A stretch of 64,000 nucleotides of DNA from Puccinia triticina (GCF_026914185.1 NC_070566.1:4278001-4342000); one strand, 5' to 3'; shown: positions 35,636 to 47,261, counted from the stretch's first letter. Notes: generated by a model from the letters alone, not told the origin. Program-made: numbers and translations.

Positions 35636-37284
35636 TACAGGATAGAAAATGGGAAGTTGGAAGCGCTTGAAGACGGTGATTCTGAAGGCTGGATGGAAAC
35701 TGGGTAGTTTCTGGCGAAAAAATGAGGCTAAAAATAACTACTAAGGGTCTTACCAGGCTGGAAACAGGCTATTGAGCACATGTTGAAGGCGGGTAAAATA
35801 TAATAGTGTAAATAAGCATTGAAAATCTCCTTTTGGGCGGAGAAAGAGCCCTTTTTATAGCCTAGGCAGGCCTCCAGGGGCGCCCAGGGGACATGGGGAC
35901 ACTTGTGGGCGCCTTCTGAGGCAAATTGGCTGCGCAGGAGGGCGCTGATGGTCGTGGAACCTTGTGACTTGGATACAAGGGTTGCCAAGGATCAATTGCG
36001 GAGGTTCTGCGTGATTTTATACCATCTTTACCACGTCATAGGGGCTGGTTGGGGGGTTGTGTGACACTTATTTCCGTGGAAATGTGCCACAGAATGTACT
36101 AGAACTGGATTCTGTGGAGTTGTACATGTGTAAGCAGTGGTTAATACATGTTCTGGAGGCGCTCATTGAATGCTCCAGTTCATTTGCCCCATTCTACATA
36201 TTTATTACATGTGTAGGTCATGTGTGCTGAGGCGTAGGAGGGAGCTAGGGCGCCTTCTATGCTCTCCTGCACACGCTACAAGGGGTATTCTGGTCTCGTG
36301 AGACGTGTAAGATGTCCATATTTGATGACATGGTTATTATACCTTATCTAGCTGTAAATTACATGTGTGTGGTACGTGTAACACATGTAATATTCCTATT
36401 GGGGCGTATTCTGGCCCATTCTTGGGTACTGGTAACCCAGGCGCTTTGGTTGCGGGCTGGTTTATGCATTATGCATATGTGTACACCACGCGTGGGGGCT
36501 TGAGCTCCTGGCAACAGGGCTCTACTGTTGTCAGGTGCGCCTGGCTACAGAGCACGCGGGCTTGGATGCGCCACACAACAATATTGCTATTTTCTAAACT
36601 ATACACAACACCTCAGTTTCGTCGCTGAAACTGGGGTAAAAGCATATGTGCTTATGTACATAAGCATAAAGGTGCATCCACGCAGGATGTGGTGCACCTA
36701 TTAAACTTTGAAGTCAATTTACACAAGGAAGGAATAACAATTAAGGGTACCTTTAAGTGAGTTACCCTAGTTTAAATTAGGCTTAGATTCAGAATCCAAG
36801 TTTATTAAAACCACAGTCTCACAGAAACTGACTTCATGGGTTCATGCTGCATTTCATTGAAATTGCAGGCAGAAGAAATTAAAAGTTTGAAATTTGTGTT
36901 CCTTAAGTTTAAAAAGTTTAAGTTTTTTTCATTATGTACAGAGTTTATGGTTTGTTTGAGTTTATATAATTATTGTTTTTGTGTGAGTTTATTTTATGTT
37001 TTTGTGTGTTTTGATTGTGTTCAAATGTTTTTGTTTTGTGTGAGTTCAAAGATTAAATTTTTTTGTGTTGTGTGAGTTCAAAGTTTAAATTTTCTTGTTT
37101 TGTGTGAGTTTAAAGTTTAAATTGTTAAAGTTTTGTTTGGGTTTGGAATTTTTGTTTTTTGAAATCAAGAAGGGGCCTACTCAAATGAAATAGGGGGCCT
37201 TCAGGGAGGGGGTGGACGAAACCAGATCCCCTGGGGGGACAAACAGCTCCCCCCCCCAGCCCTTTAAGTATCCGACCAAGCTCA
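35636..37284. other. No gene recognised
   Basis: This is interior sequence of the CACTG-ended structure. 36836-37150 is strongly T-rich with repeated TTTTGTGTGAGTTCAAAG words. CAGGGCCCTGACA at 37285-37297 is inverted at 37321-37333. Nothing else is identifiable. Confidence 0.4.
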
Positions 37285-37399
37285 CAGGGCCCTGACATCC
37301 TTCAAACCAAAACTTTTGGTTGTCAGGGCCCTGCACCTGGGCAGACACAATGCTGGCCTGTACACACTCATCCGAGTGTTTACAGGTCAGCTTGAGAGC

Positions 37400-38300
37400 T
37401 TGAATCCTCAAGATGACCAGTCAGGGTCATCGAGACATGTTCCGGAGAGGCATCCTCCCCGAGGTCTCCATCTCGTCTCGATGCCAATCTGTAGTGGTAT
37501 CGGGGGGATTCACACGACGATCGAGGGGTAATGCACTGTGGAGTCCCCTCGATGACCGGTACAGACCGGCTTCGAGCAGATTCTCCTCCTCTCCAATGAC
37601 TGGTCTGTGCCGGTCATCGAGAGGAGTCATAGCTCTCGATGACCGGTCTGTGCGGTCATTGAGGGAGGTAACACCTCTTGATGACCGGAACAGCCCGGCA
37701 TTGAGGAGATTCATACCTCTCAATGGCCGGTCTGTACCGGTCATCGAGGGGACTCCACAGTACATTACCCCTCAATGGTCGGTCCGACCGGTCATCGAGG
37801 GGTCTCTCACCTCCCGATGACCGGTCGGACCGGCCATTGAGGGGTCTCACACCTCTCAATGACTGGTCGGACCGGCCATCGAGGGGTCTCATACCTCTTG
37901 ATGGCCGGTCGGTACCAGTCATTGAGGGGACTCCGCAGTACAGTACACCTCGATGACAGATCAGTGCCGGCCATCGAGGGGTCCCTCACCTCCCGATGAG
38001 TGGTTGGACCAGCCATCGAGGGGTCTCATACCTCTCGATGGCCGGTTGGTACCGGTCATCGAGGGGTCTCACACCTCTTGATGACCGGTCGGACCGGCCA
38101 TCAAGGGGTCATCAGGGGGGCTCCGCAGTACAATGACCGGTCGCGTGCCGGCCATTGATCTCTCACCTCCCAATGACCGGTCGGACCGGCCATCGAGGTC
38201 TCACACCTCCCAAAGACTGATCTGTACCAGCCATTGAGGGGTCTCACACCTCTCAATGACTGGTCTGTACTGCTCATTGAGAAGAGTTGCACATTAGCTG
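37400..38300. repeat. Palindromic GATGACCGGTC/GACCGGTCATC minisatellite
   Basis: About twenty degenerate units of 40-50 bp have the form CTCTCGATGACCGGTCGGAC followed by CGGTCATCGAGGGGTCTCACAC. Units pair internally. The motif is shared with the array at 7985-8570. I see no CACTG ends or TSD around this copy. Overlapping open frames on both strands are artefacts of the array. Confidence 0.88.
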
Positions 38301-38344
38301 GTCATCAAGTGGGGTGTGCCCTGCTTGATGACTACTGTGGGCAC

Positions 38345-39330
38345 TCCAGTTCATATTTGCACACTGGAGTGCAAAGCCAAAATCAGGGTGGAGTGCATCC
38401 CATTTTGGTGTATTTTGGAGTGCCGAGGCATGTGCTCCAACAAACATGGAGTTAAGAGTAAAATAGGCCCTCCAGATTTTTTGGAGTACCATCTTCCTAA
38501 CCCACCTCCCCCAAAGCCAAAAATTAGTACAAGTTTGGAGTACATTTAGGCTTATCCTACTTTTAATTCAGAGAATATTAATTTGATATCAATTCAAAGG
38601 TACATCTACAGTTGCGCGCAACATTCTACTGTACAGAGCTACCCGTAAAAATTGAAACCCCAACTGGGTTGGGGGTCCAGCACTCTAACAGAGTATAAAG
38701 AGTGTGTGGATTCCAAATCTAAAGTGGCAACCAATTTGGTCCAGCCAATTTTTTTTTTGCTCACAGCCCATATTTTGGGATCCACCTCCCAAATAGGGGC
38801 ATAAGTACATATGTATGGGCTCCTAAACCCATACTTCTGCCTTCTGGTTGGGAACTAAACCCACACATGAAGGCAGAAACTGTCATGCAGTGCTTTGAGG
38901 AGTGTCTGGTGGGTGTAAAACCATAGCTAGGACACCATACCATGTCCCAGCCGCCCAAAAATATGTGAAAAAACTGTATTTTTTAGGTTTTGGACCCCAA
39001 AATTTGGGACCAGACAAAAACCTTGTACAGTGGAATGCTGCGTGCAACTGTACAGCCTAAAGACCAGCCTGAGAGAACTTGGGGATCTCAATCATAGAAG
39101 TATATTCCACCTCCTTGTGGATTAAAAACTTTGAAAACAGTACTCTGGTCAGATCAATGTCTAATTTAATTAATCTCTTTCCAAAGTATGTATGTATATC
39201 CTGAGGAAGAGGATTTTGATTTTCAGACTTAGGCTAGGGGTATAATTGTGGCATCATAATAAATAGAAAATTGAGAGAGTACTCCATGAGTACCACAAAT
39301 ATTCCATAAATCTTAGATACTGGGACCTGG
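38345..39330. other. No gene recognised
   Basis: GGAGTGC/GCACTCC words repeat between 38340 and 38430. Otherwise this is AT-rich sequence with no open frame worth reporting. It may be the body of the Helitron-like element whose 3' end lies at 39362, with a possible 5' start near ATCTACAGTTGCGCGCAAC (38607), but that start is unproven. Confidence 0.35.
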
Positions 39331-39333
39331 GAG

Positions 39334-39362
39334 TGCAGCGGCGAAGCCGCCTTGGCCTCTAG
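39334..39362 (+). mobile_element. Helitron-type 3' terminus
   Basis: TGCAGCGGCGAAGCCGCCTT followed by GGCCTCTAG contains the hairpin GCGGC-GAA-GCCGC (39338-39350), an 8-nt spacer, then CTAG and a T in the flank. That is the layout of a Helitron 3' end (hairpin, CTRR, insertion before T). The same 29 bp end at a T on the minus strand at 60509-60481, in a different flank. Confidence 0.6.
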
Positions 39363-39486
39363 TATGGAATAATATTCCAGGTTTTAAATGTGGAATCATA
39401 AGTAATAGCAGTAATAATGTCTCTTTCTTATGTAATGATATTTCATGTTTGCTTTTGATATGATGTCACAGTGGCTCTGACATAGT

Positions 39487-39857
39487 AGCCAGCTGACACT
39501 TGCCCCCCTCCTTAAATGAAGGGCTGGTGTAAAATCCCATGCTCCATGCAGGTTTCAAAACTCAATCACTTAAATATCTTGACTTGCAACCTTCATCCCT
39601 GGCCCCTGCTCCCGCCTAGATCAGTAGAGAACTGGAATGGGTCAATCTTCTCCTGAGCTCTTTAAGCTCCCATTTACGTTTCACTACATCTTATCATGTG
39701 CTCCCAATCCACCCACAATTTTATCACCTTCAGATGAATAGGGGAATCCTGCCACTGCAGCTGACTACTGTGTTGGTATATGTTGGAAAGCAGTGTAGCA
39801 TTTCCACTCACCGCAGCGCAAATGGAAAGCAGCATACAGCTGAGTATAAGGGTGGAA
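39487..39857. repeat. Inverted copy of 44696-45064
   Basis: GACACTTGCCCCCCTCCTTAAATG to GGTGGAAGCGC is repeated in reverse complement at 44696-45064 with about 90% identity by eye. At the inner edge, AGCGCTGCACTACAACAAG (39851 onward) is the uninterrupted form of the site that holds the LTR-like repeat at 43871-44695. Confidence 0.8.
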
Positions 39858-39871
39858 GCGCTGCACTACAA

Positions 39872-42374
39872 CAAGTGCAGCACGATTTGCCCCCGCTGTG
39901 GTAGAAGAAAGTGGGGCTCCGGTATAAAATGACTGGAGTGACTCTTCTACGCAACATATATCCCAGGTAGTCGAGGGAACATCCAAACTCCTGCGCGTAA
40001 AGCACATGAAGAAATCGGCAGAAGGTAAAGGAAGAAATCCATAAAGCAAAAAGAGTAATAATACCCACAAGAATCCACCACAAAAGTAAGGTAAACCACC
40101 GCAGTAAAAGCTAACATAGAAGCCGTAAGAAAACACCACCACAAAACGCAATCCATCAAGAAATAAGCAAGAAACCGTAGAGTAAAGCAAAATCTATGAT
40201 CAGATCAATAATCCATGGAAGAGTAAGTTAAATCATAAAATAATGAGATGATAAGATGAGGGGGGAAGAAAGAAACTGTGACTGTATAAGTAGAAATCCC
40301 CCCCTCTCCGCCGTAGAAAGTAGAACCCAGTAAACTCTGCCACACGTCATAACCCAATAGAAATAGAAATAACAAATAACAGTAGAAAAGAAACTCCTCC
40401 TACCATCCCACGCACACCACCTGCCTCCGCTCCCCCATTGTCATATGCTTCTCCGCCGCTTGCCGTAGACAGCCACCAGCCCTTTGATCATCCATCATCC
40501 ACCCCCCCTGTCTAGCCTGCGGTGTTGAGATCCCACACACCACCTCGGCCACAGCCACGCCCGCTGACGTGACCTGCTCCGGCTGCACTGGCTTCCCCCA
40601 ATCACCGCGCTGCACTGCCTGGACTGAGAAAGTCCGCTCTGCTCCGCACGCCGCAGCTCCGCCGCCTTTGACCGCACGCTCCGCGCCTAGCCACTGCGCT
40701 CCGCCGCTCCGCATCCGCTTAAAAATGAAGGCCCTGTGCCGCTCCAGCTGCCTGCGAAGCCCTTGTGCTTCGCAGCACTGCACACCCCAAACCCCCCGTT
40801 GGACAACTTGAAGCGCCGCGCCGGATTCAACGCTACACCGCTTTGCTTCACTGATTTAAAGCGCTAGGCCGCTGGCGCTTGCGCTTAATGGTTTGGGGCC
40901 TGCTCTTTTTATGTTTTCAGCGCACAAAAAGCGCATAAACGCTAATTATAGCGATAGCGAGGCATGCTTGCGCTTTAAAAGCGCGGAATATAGCCCTGAA
41001 TTCCTCTTTTTTATTGCTGATGTGAGCTTTTAAACCGCTTAATATCCGGTACTTTTAGGGGGGTGACAGGTGGAAATAAAGACATTCAAGAAAAAAAAAA
41101 CCCCAATTTTTTTATGGGGGAAAAACAGATGCCGCGGTGCTGCAGTGGGTCATCTGCAAGGAGGTGCAACCTGTGGGCAATTCACCTGCCAATGGGCCCT
41201 CTCCCGCGCTGCGCTGCGCTTGTGCCGCTGCGCAGCGCACTACGTAGCGCGCAAAAGTGGGCAAAAAGACGGGTTTGGCACTTTTGATGCTGCAAAATAG
41301 GTCAAGCGCAGCGCAAATCCGCTTTGCTTGTGCTGATGGCTCTGGGAGAGAAGCACGAAATTGCTAAGCTTAGCGCAAGCGCAGCGCGCGGCCGCTTGCG
41401 CTTGCGCTGATTGTGCTGGGGCTGCAGGGCAGGCCGGCTTTGCTTCACTAAACGGTGTGCTTTCTGTAGCCAAGTGCAGCGCTTCACCCTTGCTGAGCAC
41501 AAAAGCTCTAAATATTGAAACTGAGGTGATAAGCAGGTGTGCTTATGTATTTCACATGTAAGCTAAGGAAAACCTTGAAAGTACTACATACCTACAACAG
41601 GATGTGGGAAGCCTGGCAGTGGCAATCAGAGAAGCCGCTGACCTGGGGACTCAACACGGGTGCAAAGGAGCTGGGGTTTGAGCCATGTTCCGTACCTGCG
41701 GACTTAGTGTTTTGGTAGGAGTAGGATGGCTGCGGAAATCATGGACAGACTTACTGGTAGGGGCACAACACCAGGTGAACTGGGGCGGTGGAAGCTGATG
41801 GCAACAGCAAGCAATGTTGCATGTGCTTTTGATCTTTGCTTCAAAAAGTGTGGTTTAAGAAAATCACAGTGGGGGGCGCTTCACAGCTGACCCAAAAAGC
41901 GGCCAGGCAAGCGGATTCCCGCTGCGCACATCTTACCCTGCCTATAAAGCAAAAGCAAAGCACAAATATTGCACTAATTCCGCAAAATAAGTGCAGTGCA
42001 ACACTCCCAAGGCGCTGCATGCTGTGCTTCCACACTTTTTTGCGCCTGCTGCACTGCAGGTAAGCGCAGCGCTAACCGCTGTGCTGCGCCCACAACGTTG
42101 CTCCAGCTCAATGAGTGGAATTGGTACTCCTAGTGGTCTGTTTTGCTTTGACTTTGCCGAAATATTGGATAGGGAATTAGCTTTTATCTAAACATCAATC
42201 CTTGAGATATCTCGCACTGCTTAACTTTGGCACAGGTTGTGAAGAAAACGAGTTAGAAAATGTAAAGACATCCAGGCCTAGCCCTTTCCCCTTATTTTTT
42301 TATCTATACACAGTCAATACACACTTTATTACAAAATACTCACCCAATACATGCTCAATAACACATTCTTGATC
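39872..42374. other. No gene; GC-word-rich sequence
   Basis: TGTGGTAGAAGAAAG at about 39896 resembles the start of the LTR-like family but is truncated. 40400-42100 is crowded with AGCGCAAGCGC/GCGCTTGCG words that produce long open frames on both strands. I cannot support any coding region or element ends here. Confidence 0.4.
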
Positions 42375-42946
42375 AAATGTTTTCTTACTTTGACCTCTGA
42401 CTTTTGAATTTTCTTGGCCCACTTGCATTTCTTCTCTGAGATTACGAGGTCTTTTTCTTTCAACAGTTCAAATACCCTTTTCATATGGGTCTTGTGTTCT
42501 TCCATAGATTTAGAAGAAACAATGACATTGTCAAGATACACCAAAGCATATTTACCTAGGCATTCCCAAAGAATTGAGTTCATCATATTTTGAAAGGTTT
42601 TTGGGCATTACAGAGACCAAAAGGCATAACAAGGAACTTGTACGCGCCGTTGCGCGTACTGAAGGCTGCTTTTTCAATTGATCAATCCAAGAGTTTTACT
42701 TGCCAAAAGCCAGACTTTGCATCAATAGAGCTGAAGACAGACACTCCTTCTAAGAATTGGTATGTGTCATCAATTCTTGGCAGCGGATATGAGTTCTTGA
42801 TTGTTAGTGAATTCAGTTTACGGTAGTATACACACACCTGCAAAGATCCATCCCGCTTTTTCACCAGGATCAGGGGAGCTGACCAGGGCAATTTTGATGG
42901 CCGCATGATGCCATCTTGTAGAACTTCCTTGAAGAATTTATCTATC
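42375..42946 (-). pseudogene. Ty3/gypsy reverse transcriptase fragment, dead
   Basis: The minus strand reads LIDKFFKEVLQDGIMRPSKL, then PWSAPLILVKKRDGSLQVCV, YYRKLNSLTIKNSYPLPRID and FSSIDAKSGFWQVKLLD. An in-frame TGA follows, then NGAYKFLVMPFGLCNA, a frameshift, and YALVYLDNVIVSSKSMEEH. The catalytic YLDD motif is YLDN, losing the second Asp. Sequence stops resembling RT after KKCKWAKK. The upstream end abuts the copied palindrome array at about 42950, so the fragment was cut by rearrangement. Confidence 0.88.
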
Positions 42947-42954
42947 AGCTGGCC

Positions 42955-43741
42955 AAGCAGTTAAAAGAGGTTAAAAGTACCTGCTCGGCGAGCATGCTGA
43001 CCTACTCGCCCAGCAGGTAAAAGCTCTTTTACCTGCTCGGCCATCAGGATGACCTGCTCGCCGAGCTTGTATGGTTACAGGTACTTGCTCCGACTCGGCC
43101 AGCAGGTCAACCTGCTGGCCAGGAAACAGTACCTGCTCGGCGAGCAGGTAAAAGTTTGCCGAGCGGGTACTTTTAGCTGCTCGGCCGTCAGGATGATCTG
43201 GTCGCCTGGTTACAGGTACGTACTCCTTCTCGGCCAGCAGGTCATCCTACTGGCAAGGAGGTAACGGTACCTGCTCGGTGAGCAGGTTGACCTACTCGCC
43301 GAGCAGGTAAAAGGTCGCCAAGCAGGTATTTTTACCTGCTCGGCCATCAACCTGGTCGCCGGGCGGGTACAGTTACAGGTACCTGTTTCGGCTTGGCCAG
43401 CGGGTCATCCTGCTTGCCACGCAGGTAACAGTACCTGCTCGGCCATTAGGATGACCTGCCCGCCAAGCAGTTGCTTTTACCTGCTTGGTAAGAAGGTTGA
43501 CCTGCTCTGCAAGCAGATAGCTGTAGCCGCTTTGAAGCGGGAAGAATTACCTGCTCGGCGCTGTTATTTGCTTGGCCAGTTGACCTGCTGGACGCGCCGG
43601 AGCAGGTACCTGTAACTGTACCTGCTCGGCGAGCAGTTCATCCCAATGGTCGAGCAGGTAAAAGTACCTGCTCGGCGGTCTTTTACCTGCTCAGCAAGCT
43701 TTTACCTGCTCTGGGAGCAAAACTCCACAAGCGAACTGCTT
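42955..43741. repeat. Direct copy of left-arm sequence 34188-34975
   Basis: About 790 bp of the ACCTGCTCGGCGAGCAGGT array recur in the same orientation with few differences (for example C for G at 43012 and T for C at 43157). The copy ends at GCGAACTGCTT, exactly inside the first 42-bp unit, beyond which the flanks are unrelated. This suggests a recent segmental duplication rather than independent decay. Confidence 0.9.
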
Positions 43742-43870
43742 CTTTCCATAAGAGTCCACACTCTTATATCTTTTTCTTGTTCCCAGAGAGGCAGCCCATT
43801 AAAGCACCATTGCCTCTCCAGCTCTATTCATCCCAAGAGTAGTTCCACAGCGCTTGTTGTAGTGCAGCGC

Positions 43871-44695
43871 TGTGGTAGACGCTTTGGTTCCGGATGGAAA
43901 AATTCAAAAATTTCTAGTTTACATATGTAGTGTTACATTACACCACCTAGGGATACACACACTCCCTTCAGCTTACATACACAGTTTTACATATATATGT
44001 GTGTATATATGCGGCTACATAGCAACCAGCCAGCCTCAGATGTGGCTGTGTAGCAACCACAAGCCACTTATTACAGTAACCTAGCAACCACAAGCCACAT
44101 TAATAAAGCGGCATAGTAACCATGGGGCTGTGCAAGTCACTCAAGCAGACTACACAGCAATGCAGAAAGCTGTGCGGGTCACTTGAGAAGACTCCATAGC
44201 AACCAGAGGGCTGTGTAAGCCACACTTGTAACTAGATCACCAGGTAAATTTGCTCATGTCTACACTGCCACACTGTACATAGTTGTATTTGCACAGCATT
44301 TGTAAAGGCACACCAGCCAAAACCCCTCATGTACATAGACCACCAGCACAAATGCCTCACATTTTCCTATATAAGGAGGGGCTCTCTCTTCCTTTTCCCC
44401 CCATCCATGGAATGGCATCCAATCAAGGAGATCATTCCCCCCACGAGATTCAAATAAATTGTCACCCTCACACTCTCTGCCACATAATAAAATACTAGCT
44501 TTATATCTTGCAATACACAGTACATTGTGCGTCACTTGTAAGAAAAGTATTCAACTACACTAGACCACTGTCTTCTTGCTTCCAGCCTAGCTGGGGGTGT
44601 TGTCAGTCTTTGTCTTTCAGAGAAGCAGGGGTTTCCCCACACATACTTCTCTAAATTCAGCCATAAGAGGTGCAAACCGCTTTTGGAGTCTCACA
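43871..44695 (+). mobile_element. LTR-like dispersed repeat, copy C
   Basis: It starts TGTGGTAGACGC and ends GGAGTCTCACA, flanked by GCGC at 43867-43870 and 44696-44699. The TATA-like CTATATAAGGAGGGGCTCTC is at 44370. The inverted sibling at 39843-39872 preserves the empty site (on the minus strand GTGCAGCGCTTCCACCC), which independently proves the insertion. Confidence 0.75.
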
Positions 44696-45072
44696 GCGCT
44701 TTCACCCTTATACTCAGCTGTGTGCTGCTTTCCATTTTCGCTGCAGTGAGTGGAAATTCTTAACTGCTTGCCAACATATACCACCACAGTAGTCAGCTGC
44801 AGTGGCAGGATTCCCCTATTCATCTGATGGTGGTAAAATTGTGGGCGGATCAGGAGCACGTGTTAAGATGTAGCAAAACGTAAATGGGAGATTAAAGAGC
44901 TCAAGAGAAGATTGATTCATTCCAGTTCTCTACTGATTTAGGCGGGAGCAGGGGCCAGGGATGAAGGTTGCAAGTCAAGAGATTTAAGTGATTGAGTTTT
45001 GAAACCTGCATGGAGCATGGGATTTTACACGAGCCCTTCATTTAAGGAGGTGGGCGGGCAAGTGTGGTTGAG

Positions 45073-45640
45073 CTCCCAGGAAAACTGTATGAGTGGTTTG
45101 CCTGTGGAGTTTTTCTCCCAGGAAAACTGCTTTAGCAGTTTGCCTGTGGAGTTTTTCTCCCAGGAAAACTGCTTTAGCAGTTTGCCTGTGGAGTTTTTCT
45201 CCCAGGAAAACTGCTTTAGCAGTTTGCCTGTGGAGTTTTTCTCCCAGGAAAACTGCTTTAGCAGTTTGCCTGTGGAGTTTTTCTCCCAGGAAAACTGCTT
45301 TAGCAGTTTGCCTGTGGAGTTTTTCTCCCAGGAAAACTGCTTTAGCAGTTTGCCTGTGGAGTTTTTCTCCCAGGAAAACTGCTTTAGCAGTTTGCCTGTG
45401 GAGTTTTTCTCCCAGGAAAACTGCTTTAGCAGTTTGCCTGTGGAGTTTTTCTCCCAGGAAAACTGCTTTAGCAGTTTGCCTGTGGAGTTTTTCTCCCAGG
45501 AAAACTGCTTTAGCAGTTTGCCTGTGGAGTTTTTCTCCCAGGAAAACTGCTTTAGCAGTTTGCCTGTGGAGTTTTGCTCCCAGGAAAACTGCTTTAGCAG
45601 TTTTAGCAGTTTGCCTGCGGAGTTTTGCTCTCAGGAATTG
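45073..45640. repeat. 42-bp tandem array, about 13 copies (right arm)
   Basis: This is the reverse complement of the left-arm array. The unit AGGAAAACTGCTTTAGCAGT continues TTGCCTGTGGAGTTTTTCTCCC. Units here have GAGTTTTTCTCC where the left array has the complement of GAGTTTTGCTCC, except in the last two units. The arrays have therefore homogenised separately. The 220-codon plus-strand frame is a by-product. Confidence 0.95.
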
Positions 45641-45659
45641 GCTAGCACTGGCAGGTTAT

Positions 45660-47261
45660 GACTCACATACTCGCCGAGCAGGTAAAAGCTCGCTGAGCAG
45701 GTAAAAGCTCGCCGAGCAGGTACTTTTACCTGCTCGACCATCGGGATGAACCGCTCGCCGAGCAGGTACAGTTACAGGTACCTGCTCCGGCGCGGCCAGC
45801 AGGTCAACTGGCCAAGCAAGTAACAGCGCCGAGCAGGTACTTCTTCCCGCTTCGAAGCGGCTACAGCTATCTGCTTGCAGAGCAGGTCAACCTGCTTACC
45901 AAGCAGGTAAAAGCACCTGCTTGGCGGGCAGGTCATCCTAATGGCCGAGCAGGTAAAAGCTCGCCGAGCAGGTACTGTTACCTGCGTGGCAAGCAGGATG
46001 ACCCGCCGGCCGAGCCGAAACAGGTACCTGTAACTGTACCCGCCCGGCGACCAGGTTGATGGCCGAGCAGGTAAAAATACCTGCTCGGCGACTTTTTACC
46101 TGCTCGGCGAGTAGGTCAACCTACTCGCCGAGCAGGTACCGTTACCTCCTTGCCAGTAGGATGACCTGCTGGCCGAGACGGAGTACGTACCTGTAACCAG
46201 GCGACCAGATCATCCTGACGGCCGAGCAGCTAAAAGTACCCGCTCGGCGAACTTTTACCTGCTCGGCGAGTTGGTCAACCTGCTCGCCGAGCAGGTACTG
46301 TTTCCTGGCCAGCAGGTTGACCTACTGGCCGAGTCGGAGCAAGTACCTGTAACCGTACAAGCTCGGCGAGCAGGTAATCCTGATGGCCGAGCAGGTAAAA
46401 GAGTTTTTACCTGCTCGGCAAGTAGGTCAGCATGCTCGCCGAGCAGGTACTTCTAACTGCTTGGCCTGCAGGTTGACCTGCTCGCTGACCAGGTACCTGA
46501 ACCTGCTTGGCCTGCAGGTCGACCTACTCGGCCAGCAGCTTGACAGGTTAACCTGCTGGCGAAGCGGGTATAAGTACCTGCTTGGCAAGCAGGCTGACCT
46601 GCTCGCCGAGCAGGTACCTGTAGTTGATCGGGCAGCACTGCTCGCCAGTCTGAGCAGTCTGCTTGGACCGGCGAGCAGACTGCTCCGGCCACTGTGGCTC
46701 GACGTGCTATCTGCCGGAGGGCTCCTCCCCGGGAAAGTTCTCCGAGGAGGGTGGAACAGCCGATGATTCAAAATCATCGGCTGTTGACCCACCGATGATT
46801 CAAAATCATCGGCTGTTGACCCACCGATGATTCAAAATCATCGGCTGTTGACCCACCGATGATTCGAAATCATTGGTGATTTACCCACCGATGATTTGAA
46901 ATCATCGGTGATTGACCCACCGATATTCATTTTACTCGGTGGGTCCGTAACCGAGCTTTCATATCATATGAAAGCTCGCTTGAACTGTCAACCGAGCTTC
47001 CATTGCTCGGTTGGTGGCGGCCGAGGTTAACTCGGCTGGCCACTGATCGAGGAATTTGATTCGTCGGTCAGACAGCCTGCCGGTTTTGGCTTGGCCGCGG
47101 ACCAGCCGAGTTTGAATCAGGTGGCCAAACCCTTGGGTTACTGTCCCCCAATATCAACTCGGATGCTGATTGCATCGGATGCGCGCAACCAATGTTAAAT
47201 CAGTTGTGTGCATTCCAGATTAACGGGGATGCACGCATCCGAGGCTTAAATGCTGGCAGTG
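45660..47261. repeat. Right arm: inverted palindrome array and CACTG end
   Basis: This is the reverse complement of 33430-34940 with local differences. CCGATGATTCAAAATCATCGG followed by CTGTTGACCCA occurs three times at 46757-46860, against one equivalent unit in the left arm. The arm ends TTAAATGCTGGCAGTG at 47261. Confidence 0.88.

Larger units (their letters stand above)
33430..47261. mobile_element. 13.8-kb CACTG-ended structure with 2.2-kb inverted arms
   Basis: The left end CACTGCCAGCATTTAAGCCT and the right end AGGCTTAAATGCTGGCAGTG are perfect inverted repeats. Similarity continues inward through both arms (33430-35634 and 45065-47261). Arm order from the outside is a GATGC-rich TIR zone, CCGATGATTTCAAATCATCGG hairpins, an array of ACCTGCTCGGCGAGCAGGT palindromes, and the 42-bp array. 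The ends match the MITE at 16540, and CACTR ends plus palindromic subterminal arrays fit the CACTA superfamily. The 3-bp flanks (TCA and GAT) do not match, so the TSD is lost or the ends come from two elements. The 9.4-kb interior has no transposase that I can recognise. Confidence 0.65.

Noticed and set aside
40400..41500. Open frames of 80-130 codons around GCGCTTGCG words
   Set aside because: Low-complexity GC words open several frames at once, and no domain is recognisable.
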